From assembly GCA_973895155.1 (NCBI GenBank), contig OZ316893.1:16058001-16122000 (forward strand): 64,000 nt of DNA. The letters are read 5' to 3'. The notes below the pieces were generated by a model. That model worked only from the letters and a program-made list of their open reading frames with translations. It was not told the DNA's origin and ran no database searches. Each line of letters begins with the position of its first letter. The first letter of the stretch is position 1. This stretch comes from Marsupella aquatica. Taxonomy: Eukaryota > Marchantiophyta. A program made the translations under genes and the position numbers. This document shows, piece after piece, positions 42,801 to 52,943 of the stretch.

Positions 42801-43049
42801 CTACTCCAACAAGATTAGCTCTCATGTGATAATAGTTCAACTGTACAGATCTATGCAATTTTTATTAAATAGTTAAAGTAGCTAGAAAAGTCTCATACTT
42901 TTCCAAGAGGTAGCCCTTACGTAGTAAAACCTACCCTGAAAGTATCGACTCAAACCGACATGTGCTTTGAAAGTTAAAAATGTTTTTGTTTTACTGTTTT
43001 CCGCTTATGCACCTATGCACCTATGTGCTTATGCGCCTATGTGCTTATG
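39831..43049 (+). mobile_element. Family-A unit copy A3
   Basis: The start TGTAATACAATAG followed by GAATTACTGAGAAACTTTAAAATTTTG aligns with the starts of A1 and A2. Upstream of the ORF lies a short repeat block (40040-40130, units near ACGCTAATGCGCTTATGCACTCCG). Downstream of it is another block (42985-43053, units near CTATGTGCTTATGC). As in A1, no primer site was found between the start and the ORF. The 3' limit is approximate. Confidence 0.5.
40388..42829 (+). pseudogene. Family-A ORF copy A3, diverged, full length, several breaks
   Basis: It starts MADVDEMSCNSPVLRAVPV at 40388, then a frameshift near 40600, an in-frame TAA near 40860, stops at 41931 and 42288 and a frameshift near 42530. 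Domain 1 is recognisable (PWTFVCPNYLRKF, CPFEGCGLQSRKSALSNP, LEFLVPIFHPTRPYM, VNWGLLLIQTIHNQI, GKPTYLQVYLSQLY). Three modules follow (VVDSLSRMLTCDLDEILTIV, LVGEMCKMLECDSNHLVEVL, LVQRFTQMFGCSTKQVYSIV) with Ser/Pro linkers. The C-terminal domain (EFWKYYDKKRVECLYILKL, ALAYFGNLPAYVLEFII) matches A2. The divergence from A1 and A2 with conserved spacing of motifs suggests past selection on the protein. Confidence 0.68.
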
Positions 43050-43081
43050 CACGACTTCTCCATAGAAGTTGATCGAGATGT

Positions 43082-43165
43082 TGGGTTGCTTATGTACATT
43101 CGCGCATAAGCACATAGGTGCATAGGTACATATGTGCTTATGCGCGAATGTACATAAGCAACCCA
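43082..43165. repeat. Perfect palindrome, 35-bp arms, 14-base loop
   Basis: Bases 43082-43116 and 43131-43165 are exact reverse complements; the loop is 43117-43130. The arms begin TGGGTTGCTTATGTACATTC. The right arm joins the minus-strand family-B copy B3, whose matching coding bases in B1 are GAATGGGTTGCT. The left arm is joined to a short family-B piece in the opposite orientation (43054-43085). Confidence 0.9.
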
Positions 43166-44667
43166 TTCAGAAAGTACCCGGAGAAAGTATTCTAGGTTCA
43201 TTAGGTCATGGCCGTTGGCTCTCGTGCATTGACCTCCTTCTATCTGGGTGGGAGTGGGGGTGGACAAATCCAGCTCTGGGGTGATGAAGATAGGGGTAGC
43301 TGGATCCGTGGAGGAAGGGGGTTCTATTGGTGCTGGGGCGGGGGATGTAGGTGCTTCCTCGACTGGGGCTACCTGCTCGGGGTCAGCTTCAACAGGGTTG
43401 GCCGTGACAGTTTCCCGAGCTTGGTTTTGTGCATCCAAGGTCTTGATGACTGCCGTGTCTAGCTGGTACGGAAGGAGGGGCTCCAGTAGTTGGCTGTAGG
43501 GTCAAGATGGAGGCGAAAGCCACGGGTGCTGGGCTTTGGGCCGGGTTGGGGCCGTCTCTCCTGAGCTAGAAAGACCCACCTTGTCGGGCTGAGTTCAGGC
43601 TTGTTGCACCAAGGAAGGGTTCGGCGATCAAAATGGGCGTACCATTCTATGATAATCTTGATGTGGCTTGCAAGGTACGCCTTTCCCCAAGGTATAAGGT
43701 CTTCCTTTGTCATTCCATCTCCTTGTGGAACTTCTTGACAAAGAAAGAAGCCAACGGATATCTCTCCTCGTGGCTCCATCATGTGGAGCGCATACCTTTG
43801 GAACTCTAGCCGCTCTACTATCTATGGGATGAGGCATGTCTGCATGAGGAAGCCGTTGTTCACCAAACCTTCAAGTGGGAAGCTAGAGGATTGGTACTTG
43901 GCTCCCTTGCCCCCTGGTGCCTGTGATTCTACCTGATTTTGTCCTTTGGGTAGGCCAAAGACGAGCTTAAGCCGTGCCTCGTTCAAGGACATCACTCGTC
44001 CGTGCGCACGGTTCTGTTGATGGGATTTGTCAAAGTTTTGGATAAACTCTATCATGTTTTGCCCGTAATACCTGCAAGTGTTCCAAGGAAGAGCGGCAAG
44101 GTGCTCAAACCCTTGGGTTTTCACGTAACATGCATGCTTTGGGTGGAGAATGTTTTTGTGAACATTCTCCCGCATTTGATGAATGATCAACTTGGCCACT
44201 ACAATGGTAGCCACTGGTAAGCCGGATACTGAGGCTGGCTCCTTCCACTTCTTACCCCAAGATTGGTTTCCGGGGTGACTTGTTGAGAGGGACAACTCCC
44301 CGTCTTCCTTATCCGGTGGTGGCGGTATTGTCACTGCCGTCAGTACTGGTGTCGTGGTCGTGACCATCACTGTGTTGTCTACCTAGGCCGCCTCCTAGGT
44401 TTGGACTTGCTGGGATGGTGGGGTGGTACCCGTCCTGGGTTGGTGGGTTCTCAATGGTCTACGGATAAGTGGTGGAGGAACTTCCTCATCCTCCAAGCTC
44501 AGGTTGACCGCGTTCAACACGGATTGCACCCAAGCGGGTGGTGCAACTGGTGGTGGAGAGCGGCTTGAGGGTGCTCGGGGTGGCCTCTGCGCCGGTCTTG
44601 GTACTAGTGAGTTGGCCGCCAGTGCTGCTGGAGTAGGTGCCATAGGACCTAGAGTTCCAGATGGGAA
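43166..44667 (-). pseudogene. Family-B ORF copy B3, middle part, broken
   Basis: Read on the minus strand from 44667 it gives FPSGTLGPMAPTPAA, a Pro/Ser section, then (44370-43822) NILHPKHACYVKTQGFEHL, PWNTCRYYGQNMIEFI and LKLVFGLPKGQNQVES. A frameshift leads to 43782-43459, which includes MMEPRGEI and GKAYLASHIKIIIEWY, and then to 43438-43166 (MDAQNQARETVTANPV). The coiled-coil end is missing, replaced by the palindrome. The N-terminal side is cut precisely at 44667/44668, where the CACTA terminus begins. Confidence 0.62.
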
Positions 44668-45010
44668 CACTACTACATATTGGCCCCTTTTGCGAAGCTT
44701 TTTTTTTACGTCGGGATGGTCTGCGATGTCATCAACTTCAGATATTTTGTGATCAAACACGCATCACAATAAACCATGCTCAAAGGTTTGCAACATAGTG
44801 TTGCGAAGCTAAATACCTCGCAATTTGTTTGAGATTGGATTGAATTCGCAACTCTTTCAGATACTATTCGTCTCGCAAAGTATTTGTGGATCCGCGACCA
44901 TTGCGACTGCATTTGGATCTCTTTTGTTTCATAATTTAGCGATAATAATGTACTCAAATATATCTTGTGAACCTATTAGCTTCGCACAATATTGTGAAGT
45001 ATAAATAGTC
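44668..45010. mobile_element. CACTA transposon terminus with subterminal TCGCAA/TTGCGA repeats
   Basis: CACTACTACATATTGGCCCC begins at 44668, exactly where family-B copy B3 stops. The next 340 bases hold about ten copies in both orientations of short motifs around TTGCGAAGC, CTCGCAA and TTCGCAA. Such subterminal arrays bind the TnpA-type protein in En/Spm elements. The 3' end of the TNP2 gene faces this terminus. The opposite terminus was not found, and the 3-bp target duplication therefore cannot be tested. Confidence 0.65.
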
Positions 45011-45422
45011 GCAAGTTACCGAAGCCAGTTGATTCACAAAGTTGAGAACCCATTGGCATCACAATTACCGATGGTGTGTTATTCACAAAGTGTTCAGAAG
45101 TTGCTTCTTGACAAGCTTGAAAATGTTTTTGCAAAGAGAGTTGTTTGAAAAGTTTGTAGAATGGAAATGTTTGAGAGAGTTTCTTTACAAGATGGAGAAT
45201 GCATGTGTTTAGGTTACAGCTAGGGTTTTCAAAAAGGTGGCATGCATGAGGATAGCTTTGGAAACGGCTAGGGTTGCATATATAACAGTGAGATGAAATT
45301 TCAAAGTCCAATTAAGTGTTTGTAAAACAAAAGAAGAAAATTAATATGTTAATATAAATAAAACCATGATAGTTAGTTTAGGGTCAAATTTTGGGCCCAC
45401 AACAAGTTTTACTACTAGTGCA
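45011..45422. other. Sequence between the CACTA subterminal repeats and TNP2
   Basis: No gene is seen. It is probably the 3' untranslated part of the TNP2 transcript. It ends ACTACTAGTG at 45420, which resembles a CACTA right end but has no matching target duplication with 44668. Confidence 0.4.
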
Positions 45423-48400
45423 TCAAACCTGGTCCTCATCCTCTCCTCCATTTGACACAATAATAACGTCAGGTTTTTCCGAGATAATGGAACGGGACCG
45501 TGGCACATACGGTATAACAACTGACCACTCTGGGTCTGGTGGGTACGGAATATAGAAACACTGCTCAAGGTGAATTGGGAATGTAAATGGTTCAGATGTT
45601 TGCCAATGAGATGGTTGAAAGCTAGTTGCTGATGTCATTAGTCGAGTAAACCCACACTCATCAAGAAGTACCGTGCGATTATCACCAACCAGGTGAATTT
45701 TGAACCACTTACACTTGAAGACATACTCTTCAAATTTGGAATCGGCATCATAGGATATGATCAAGATCTCCTCAATCTTCCCATAGTGAGGCACCACATC
45801 TCTGATCACATTAGTGTCATGACGGCTACTTTGTGAATCTTGCATGAACTGCCCTTGAACTCCACAATCAAAAGTTCTTCCCCTCTTCTCATCAAGGTCA
45901 GAAATCCTGAAATGCCTCCCTTGTGTCCACATTGTTGTTCTGGTCTGAACAAGTCTTAGAGGACCATGAACAATTGTTCGAACCTCAGGAGTCATATCTG
46001 GAAAATGTGATACATTTTCACCTTGGGCCACCATAGCATCCAATTGAAGTACTTTCTCCTTCATATACTCAAGGAACTTTGGAAAGATCCTTGGGCGACG
46101 ACTCTCCCTCTTTGCATCCTTATAAAACTCTCTCCAATCTTCCATCACATTGCTATTACTCAACATGAAAGTACTAACCTGTGTCAACTCCACTGCGGTT
46201 AGTAAGCGTGTTTTTTTTGCACCTGTTAAACGGTCCTCCTCCACTTCCCTCTCTTCCATCCAAGTGCGTGGACAACTAGGATCAATGGTAGCTAAGATGT
46301 TACTACAATAAAACATACTCTCAGCTGCCAAGTATCCAGTTGCCATGCTCCCCTCCACTCGTGCACGGTTCCGTACATAAGCCTTTAACACGGCCATATA
46401 CCTTTCCAGCCAATACATCCACCTACAATGCACCGAACCGGCAATGGCAACCTCCCTCACAAGATGAACGAGAAGATGCACCTAACAATCAAAGAAGGAA
46501 GGAGGGAGGGCCTTCTCCAACTTGCATGCCACCTTTGTTGCCAATACCTCCATCCGTGGTATCTCTTCTTCATATATTTCCTTTGAGCATATCCATCTCA
46601 ACAAAGTGCCCAGTGACCAAAGGGCATCTTGCACTTCTTCACTCCCCAAACCTATGATTGCCACAGGAAGTATATGTTGTAGTAAACGATGATAGTCATG
46701 TGTCTTGAGATACATTGGCCATTTATGATTGTCCTCCATCCCAAAAGCCTTACGTAGATTGGCACCATAGCCTGTAGGAAACCGCATCTGCCCTATGCGT
46801 TGTCAAAACTCTCTTCTTTCACCAACACTCAAAACCCATGGAGCTGAAGGACGATGTTCCATCGCTGTGGATTCATCAACTGTTATCCATACATCTGGAT
46901 GTCGTTCTAGATCCTGGCATGCCTCCCTAAAATTAATGTTCTTTTCCCCATAAAAGTGCTTGATCAAAGCCTTCCCAACATTTCCCTCTATATGCATGGG
47001 GTCTAACAAGTGATGAATCTTCAACTTAGGCCAATAGGGCAAAGTGGCCAGTATACTCCACCTTGTCAATCCACTACCATCAAATCCCATGGCATCTTCA
47101 GGGTCTGCCACCCTATCAGCTATGGATTTCCAATACAAAAATGTTGTGCGGTCAGGTATCTCACGCTCATCACCATTGATCATGTCAAAGTCTGAAAACA
47201 AAAGGGGGTCAGACCTCATGTGATGCCCAAGTGGAAGAAACTTGGTATGACCAAGGTAGATTATCTTGTGCAGCCATTTTGAGTACTTGGCCATATCGTG
47301 AAGGCTTGGACCACAAGTGGAGCATGCCTTGTACCCTTGAGTTTGGAACCCAGAAACAAACCCAAACCCTGCTCACAAAATAACATTCTCAATTAGAGTC
47401 AAAGGAATTGAAAAGTTCATGTACATAGAATTAAAGAGGGACTTCCTTCCAAACAAACTTGATCTCCAATACATGAAAAAAATACAAATCCATACCACTC
47501 ACCTGGATAGTCATGCATGGTCCACATAATGATTCCCTTCAATTGGAAGACACGTGGTAACCCTCCTGTAGTTGTCCGACCATCATATGCCCATACACCC
47601 CCCCATAATTTATGGAGTTCCCCAACCAAGAGCGCCAAGTAGGTGTCCATGTTTTTTACCTTAGATGGACCTGGGATAATCAATGATAGCAATAAGAATC
47701 CCTTTTTCATGGACAACCATGGGGGAAGGTTGTAATTCATAACAACCACCGGCCAAACCGAAGTAGGGCGCCCTTTCCCTCCAAGGGAGTGTGGGCTCAC
47801 CCCATCTGATGCCAACTCCAACCTCACATGACGAGGGTCACGTGCAAACTCTGGCCATTGTGACTCCACATGCTTGTGAGCAGGGGAATCAACTGGCAAC
47901 CGCATGACACCAGCCTCTGATCGATGTGTCTTATGCCATACCATCAATTCTGCCAAGTCAGAACATTGGTACATGTGCAACAATCGAGGAATAATAGGAA
48001 ACCAACGAACAGCTTTTCTAGGCACCTTTGAGGTCAACATGTTGGTTTCATATCGAGGCTCTTGACAAATTGGACACTTAGTTGCGCTGACATTGGTCTC
48101 ATGATAGAGAATGCAGTCATTCACACAAGCATGAATGATATGGTATTCCATGCCAATGGATGATAGAACCCTCTTTGCCTCCTTCCAAGTTCCTGGCAAC
48201 ACATTTTCACTGGGTAACAAGAGATCATGGCAAATTGCAAACAAATCCGATAGTAGCGCATTGCTTGCCTTGTGTTTTGCCTGAAGATTCATCAATGCCA
48301 AGATGGCAGATAGTCTATTCAAACGAGCACCCCCATAAATAGGTGTTCTAGCATGTGCCTCAGCTTCTTCCCATTGTTTTTGTCCTTCAGGTGTACGTTG

Positions 48401-48691
48401 AGGCCTTGGATCATGTGCAACATTTGGTGGAGGATCTCCTTCATTGGGTGGGACACCTCCTTCACCACCAATGTCTACACCAAACCAATCTGTCATGAAG
48501 TCATCCATGGCTGACTCTTGGTCTTGCATGACCTCATAATATGTCCGAGGTGCCCCTTCATCTGGACTTTCATTATCATTGTCACTTGATGAGGAATCTG
48601 TTGATGATGTTTCCCCGTCTTGTGGCAAGCCCATTTCTTGATATGTAGCTCTCAACCTCCTTGGCAACATATCTTGACTAGGCCGCACATT
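45423..48691 (-). pseudogene. TNP2-type CACTA transposase, one intron, two in-frame stops
   Basis: Exon 48691-47503 holds typical TNP2 blocks: HIIHACVNDCILYHE with CPICQEPR, RWFPIIPRLLHMYQ, WPEFARDPRHVRLELASDG, WPVVVMNYNLPPWLSMKK, LSLIIPGPSKVKNMDTYLA, IIMWTMHDYPG. A GT-AG intron (47369-47502) is followed by an exon reading GFVSGFQTQGYKAC, as in TNP2 proteins. Exon 47368-45423 continues with KTHDYHRLLQHILPVA and LPPSFFD (DUF4218-like), CRWMYWLERYM and YVRNRARVEGSMATGYLA, then a DUF4216-like end (YGKIEEILIISYDAD, FKCKWFKIHL). TGA at 46803 and TAG at 46482 break this exon in frame. The first exon is preceded by an acceptor (CTATAG), so upstream coding sequence is expected; the exon at 50000-49770 is a candidate. 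Confidence 0.88.
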
Positions 48692-48841
48692 CTATAGACA
48701 ATACAATAAAGCATTCACAATGAAATTAACTCCAAATATAGTAGTGCTCGAAACATATTATTAACAATATAAAAAGAACATGTCATTACAAAACATACGC
48801 TCACATACGATGAACGTATAATACATGTCCCTAAAGTAATC

Positions 48842-50000
48842 CTAATCCCATTCATAATGTGTAAACAACTCCTCTCCAGCCAGAATGGTCCTATTAGCTA
48901 CAACTAGACAATGGTCATGATGATATCTCTGCCCATAAGGGGCTGGAGGGGGACCATCAACAAAAACCCATTCACAGTTTTTCCTACGCTTAGGCCGGGT
49001 CCCCACAGTACTGTTGATGAAACCGGCAATATTCCCACTACAGATGGGATCACCATCAATTATACGCTGGTCACAATATTTTCTGGTGCAACCATCAAAA
49101 GTATCCATGTCCAATGCATAAGTCTTCCACTCAGGGTGTTGAACAAGGATCATGTTCCAATGTCTCCTCTTGTAAATGGGTCCACCATACGGGAACAACG
49201 TTGGTCCATCCGAAGAGCGCCCTTTTCCACCCATATCATCCACAATAATGTCCTGACAAGAGAAAATCCCATACCCATGCCTCTCCCCTAGGGTCGAACT
49301 CTTGACAACCCAACGTCTTCCCCAAACTTCTATCTCCTCACCATAGGTTATATCACATGGCAAACCAAGGCACTCCGGATTCCAATCCTTTATGATAGGA
49401 ACACACTTCCCTGTGAAGGTACAAGGGCCCCATCTACCATCAACCCTACAAGTGTACTGATCCACTTCCCCTCTAGGCTGTCTTTTTGACTTTTTTTTCC
49501 CTCTTGTAACAATACCGTCACCCTGAATTGTCCCAACACTACCTTGCCCTGTTGCCACTAAACGAAAAGCTTGTGAAAGTGCCGAGCCTATAGCATCTAG
49601 AACTCCTTGTGAGGGAACATAGGGTGTTGGTGTAGTGGGTGTAGGCCTACTGGATACCTATAGGAAGAAATGGAACCAAGTGAGTGTGATGAACCTCCCA
49701 AATTTTATTTTATGCTACCTAGCAAGATTTACAAAATAAAATGGAAATCACAGTAAGTTTACAACTCACCATACGGGATGAAGAAGCTCCCGGTGTAAGA
49801 CCTCGATGTTGGCCATATCGAGCAATGTGCTCCGCACATACATTTGACTTTTGGACAACCATCCCCACACATTTTTTACAATCACAAAGTTGGCGTGGTG
49901 GACCACTAGGTTGACGTACGGTTGGTTCAGGCTGAGGAGGAGGACAACTTTCTTCATCGGAAGAGGAATCTGTGGTGGAAGTTGTAGAGGATGAAGACAT
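48842..50000 (-). CDS. SET-domain protein in the CACTA element, two exons, open frame
   Basis: Exon 1 (50000-49770, 77 codons) has a Ser/Asp-rich start and a Cys cluster (CDCKKCVGMVVQKSNVCAEH). The donor ATG|GTGAGT and acceptor CCTATAG|GTATCC define a 112-bp intron (49658-49769) in phase 0. Exon 2 (49657-48842) completes a protein of about 348 residues. The second half has SET landmarks in order: GERHGYGIFSCQDI (GxG block), GGPIY, then SGNIAGFINSTVGTRP (the N-x-x-F-I-N block, lacking the His-Ser-Cys usually seen), NCEWVFVDG, and AGEELFTHYEWD at the C-terminus with the conserved Tyr. SET proteins transfer methyl groups to lysines, usually on histones; activity here is unproven. The stop lies 150 bp upstream of the first TNP2 exon on the same strand. 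Confidence 0.72.
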
Positions 50001-50440
50001 CTGACAAGTATAGCAATTGGAAGGCGATTAGTAAAAACTTCACCAAAACCATCATTGATAATCCCTACCTAAACATATTAAAAAGAATTGACAGAAAAAT
50101 ACCTTTATGAGACCCGGGCTTAGCAATGCCTTGACGGATCTTGTGGCTCAAATTTCATGAACCAAATCTGGAAGAAGGAGGGGAAAATCTGCCAATATAC
50201 AATGAATTAAGCCATGCCTTATGGTGAACCAGAAAAAAAGGATGATAGATTGTAACCCTCCATATTTACAGCAATGACTAGAAATGCATGAGAAAATGTT
50301 ATACCTTTCAGATGCCCGGGCTCTCGCAAGGCATTATCATGCATTAGCCAAAACTTTAAAAAACATGGGGAAGTGCCCTACAACGCCAAAGAGTTTTCCA
50401 CTCCATGTTAATGAGATAGAGAAAGAAATATAAGTAACCC
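50001..50440. other. Upstream region of the SET gene; no gene seen
   Basis: The stretch probably includes the promoter of the minus-strand SET/TNP2 transcription unit. No clear promoter motif was identified. Confidence 0.35.
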
Positions 50441-51400
50441 AAAACCTACCCTAAACCCAAACCATGAAATGAAACCTTCATTAAAACCTAACCCAAATCC
50501 CTCAATCACCCTAAACCCTCACCCTCACCCTAACCAATACCCAAATCCCTCATTAAAAATTCAAACCTTTACCCTAAACCCAAACCCCTACCCTAAACCC
50601 AAACCATGAAATGAAACCCTTCATTAAAACCTAACCCAAATCCCTCAATCACCCTAAACCCTTACCCTTATCCTAACCAATACCCAAATCTCTCATTAAA
50701 AATTCAAACCTTTACCCTAAACCCAAACCCCTACCCTAAACCCAAACCATGAAATGAAACCCTTCATTAAAACCTAACCCAAATCCCTCAAGCACCCTAA
50801 ACCCTTACCCTTATCCTAACCAATACCCAAATCCCTCATTAAAAATTCAAACCTTTACCCTAAACCCAACCCAAATCCCCCAATTACATATAAAACCCTT
50901 ACCCTATCTACTTTACCTATATAGGCCAACCCCCACCCCTATAGTTATTCTAAACTTCACCCTAACCCCTAAATTGAGGCCCTTTTTTAAAACTTAAGCA
51001 AAAATTGAACCCCCTCAATTAGAACCAAATCCAACCCTATATCATGTTACACCCCAACCCAAACACTTACATTAGAAACCCAACCCCTTTAAAAAAACCA
51101 CAATTAAACCCCCCAACTAAAAACCAAACCCAATCCCTTTAAAAAACAACCACAATTCAACCCCTCAACTAAAACCAAACCCAACCCCTGTAATTACTCA
51201 CAACCTAATGCAAACCTCTACCTTGAACCCTAAGCCAAACCCATTAATTTAAACCCAACCCTTTTATTCCAACCTAACCCAAGTTTTAACCCCCTTAATT
51301 AAACCAAATACTCCTAGATTAAAACCAAATATAAACCTAACCTTTAATTAAACCCAAACCTTTGTTAACTTATATTCTAGTTATCCTTACAACCCAAACA
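50441..51400. repeat. Degenerate telomere-like CCCTAAACCC array with a 143-bp higher-order repeat
   Basis: The plus strand is dense in CCCTAAACCC, ACCCAAACC and AACCCTAACC words, related to the plant telomere unit CCCTAAA but interrupted. From 50445 to about 50880 a unit containing CCATGAAATGAAACC recurs at 50462, 50604 and 50747, giving a period near 143 bp. After 50880 only loose C-A-rich similarity remains. It lies between the divergent SET and tnpA-like genes. Confidence 0.8.
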
Positions 51401-51479
51401 TCCATTGACACCCCTTCCATGTTAACTTATGGGCACTTAACATACCTTAAATGTCGTTTGACAAACCTTAATAGCCGTT

Positions 51480-51790
51480 TGACACCCCAAAGTGTTTTCC
51501 AACCCTAAACCGATAAGACCTGCCTCGCAAATTATTTCACAAGTTAGAGAATCTTTTTGCGAACCTACGGCCTTCGCACTTACTTCGCAAAAACAGAGGC
51601 CGAGAACAATTTTTTGGGTCTTTTGCGGGTTGCGATGGCCTTGCGAAGGGAATAGATTCGGAAGTGCCTCGCAAGTTGCGAGACTATTTACGAGGGCGCG
51701 GGCTTCGCAGTTTCCCATGCGTATGTCATCGCAAACCCATTTTTGAACGGCGTAAACATCGGCGGGAGCTCGCATTCGGGCTCATTTCAG
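51480..51790. repeat. TCGCAA/TTGCGA repeat cluster upstream of the tnpA-like gene
   Basis: About a dozen motifs such as CCTCGCAAATT, TTTGCGAACC, CTTCGCAC, CTTCGCAAAAA, GTTGCGATGG, CTTGCGAAGG and CTCGCAAGTTGCGAG occur in both orientations. They match the motif set at the 44668 terminus. By analogy with En/Spm they are probable binding sites of the TnpA-type protein and may be used in promoter control. Confidence 0.6.
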
Positions 51791-51859
51791 TTTTTGAGCG
51801 AGACGAGAAGGGCAGGGGCGCGTGTGACAGTATGAGGGAGACTGTGAGAGAGGGGAGCT

Positions 51860-52769
51860 ATGGCTACCGGTGAGGGGAGTGGAGGGCAAGGTGGTAGTGG
51901 TAGTGGTAGTGGTAGTGGCAATGGGGGAAATCCAGAGAAAGAGAAGAATGCCTGGGCAGACTTAGTGGCCCAACATCTCAGTGCTGCACAATTGGGAGAA
52001 GAGAAGGCTAGAGAGAAAAAAAGGAAGAGAGAGGAAAGAACTAAGTCGGGAGTTGCCTCTCCTCAAGCCCTAGAGAAGCAGAAGAGAAGAGAGGAGAGAG
52101 ATTCAATTCGAAAACAGAGGGAGGAGCAACGTCAGAAAGAGGAAGCAAGAAAAAAACTTCCATTCATTGCCTTGGAGACGAGTGGGACTCCAACTGAGCT
52201 AGCGTATGCAGGGGCTAAGAGCACAATCAAGCAGATTATCACAAGCAATTTCTCACGAGGCATGCAGTGGGGGAAGATTGAGAAGGCATAGCGAAAGAGG
52301 GTCATCAACCAAATCAAGGATGCATTTCGCAATGGGCCTGACATAGATGAGCAATGGTTGGCAGATAAGATTTCAAATTCTATGTCTCAAATGCGATACC
52401 ATGACAGGATGAAGATTAGAACCCACCTGAAAGACTTGAGATCATACAGGAACTTGCGCAGACCCCTCCACTTCACCGAGGACATCTGGAATTCGTTTTA
52501 CAAGATTGAGGTGCAAATTAAGGCAGCTCACGAGTTGGAAGAGTGGAAGGGCAATCTAGATCGAGCCTTGAAAGCAAAGGAGGCTGGGAAGCTCCCCCCT
52601 GACCACAACCTGAAGCCACTTGAGCAGAAGGTAGCTGAGATGCAGAAGGTGGCCGACCAGGAGGGAAAGCCACCCAAGCGTTTCACAGATGCAACCAAAT
52701 GAGTGAAATCCACCCCCAATCCAGTCCACAAGTTGGGTCAAGGCGGGCTCCCCGGCCTCAAGTCACACT
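51860..52769 (+). pseudogene. TnpA/Transposase_24-like DNA-binding protein, two nonsense codons
   Basis: The ATG at 51860 starts a Gly/Ser-rich N-terminus, then a long Lys/Glu helix (EEKAREKKRKREERTKSG ... EKQKRREERDSIRKQ). A TAG at 52289-52291 follows GKIEKA and is probably a changed Trp codon (TGG to TAG). The frame continues with RKRVINQIKDAF, EQWLADKISNSMSQMRYHD, RPLHFTEDIWNSFYK and a coiled-coil-like tail. A TGA at 52700-52702 is probably a changed Arg codon (CGA to TGA), after which the frame runs to a donor at TTT|GTGAGT near 52769. The layout resembles the plant En/Spm protein annotated as Transposase_24. It is divergent from TNP2, unlike standard CACTA order. Confidence 0.55.
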
Positions 52770-52943
52770 TTGTGAGTGCCTCTTGCTCCTCCCTAACCTC
52801 TCTATTCCTTTCAGAGTTGTGCAATGCAAGTGAATGACATCCCCGAATGTTCTTGCTGTTGTGCATGCTTGCTTGGTTACTAGTTTAGGGCAACTCTGAC
52901 ACTTAGAATTTTTGGCAAATTTTTAAAAGCTCTCGGGAACACA

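Noticed and set aside
43037-43462. ORFs across the 43-kb palindrome on both strands
   Set aside because: The plus-strand frames are reverse readings of family-B copy B3, and the C-terminal part of the minus frame is palindrome and short-repeat sequence.
44668-45420. A complete 753-bp non-autonomous CACTA element ending ACTACTAGTG at 45420
   Set aside because: The 3-bp flanks (GAA and CAT) do not match, the terminal repeats agree poorly beyond CACTA, and the stretch fits the 3' side of the TNP2 gene.
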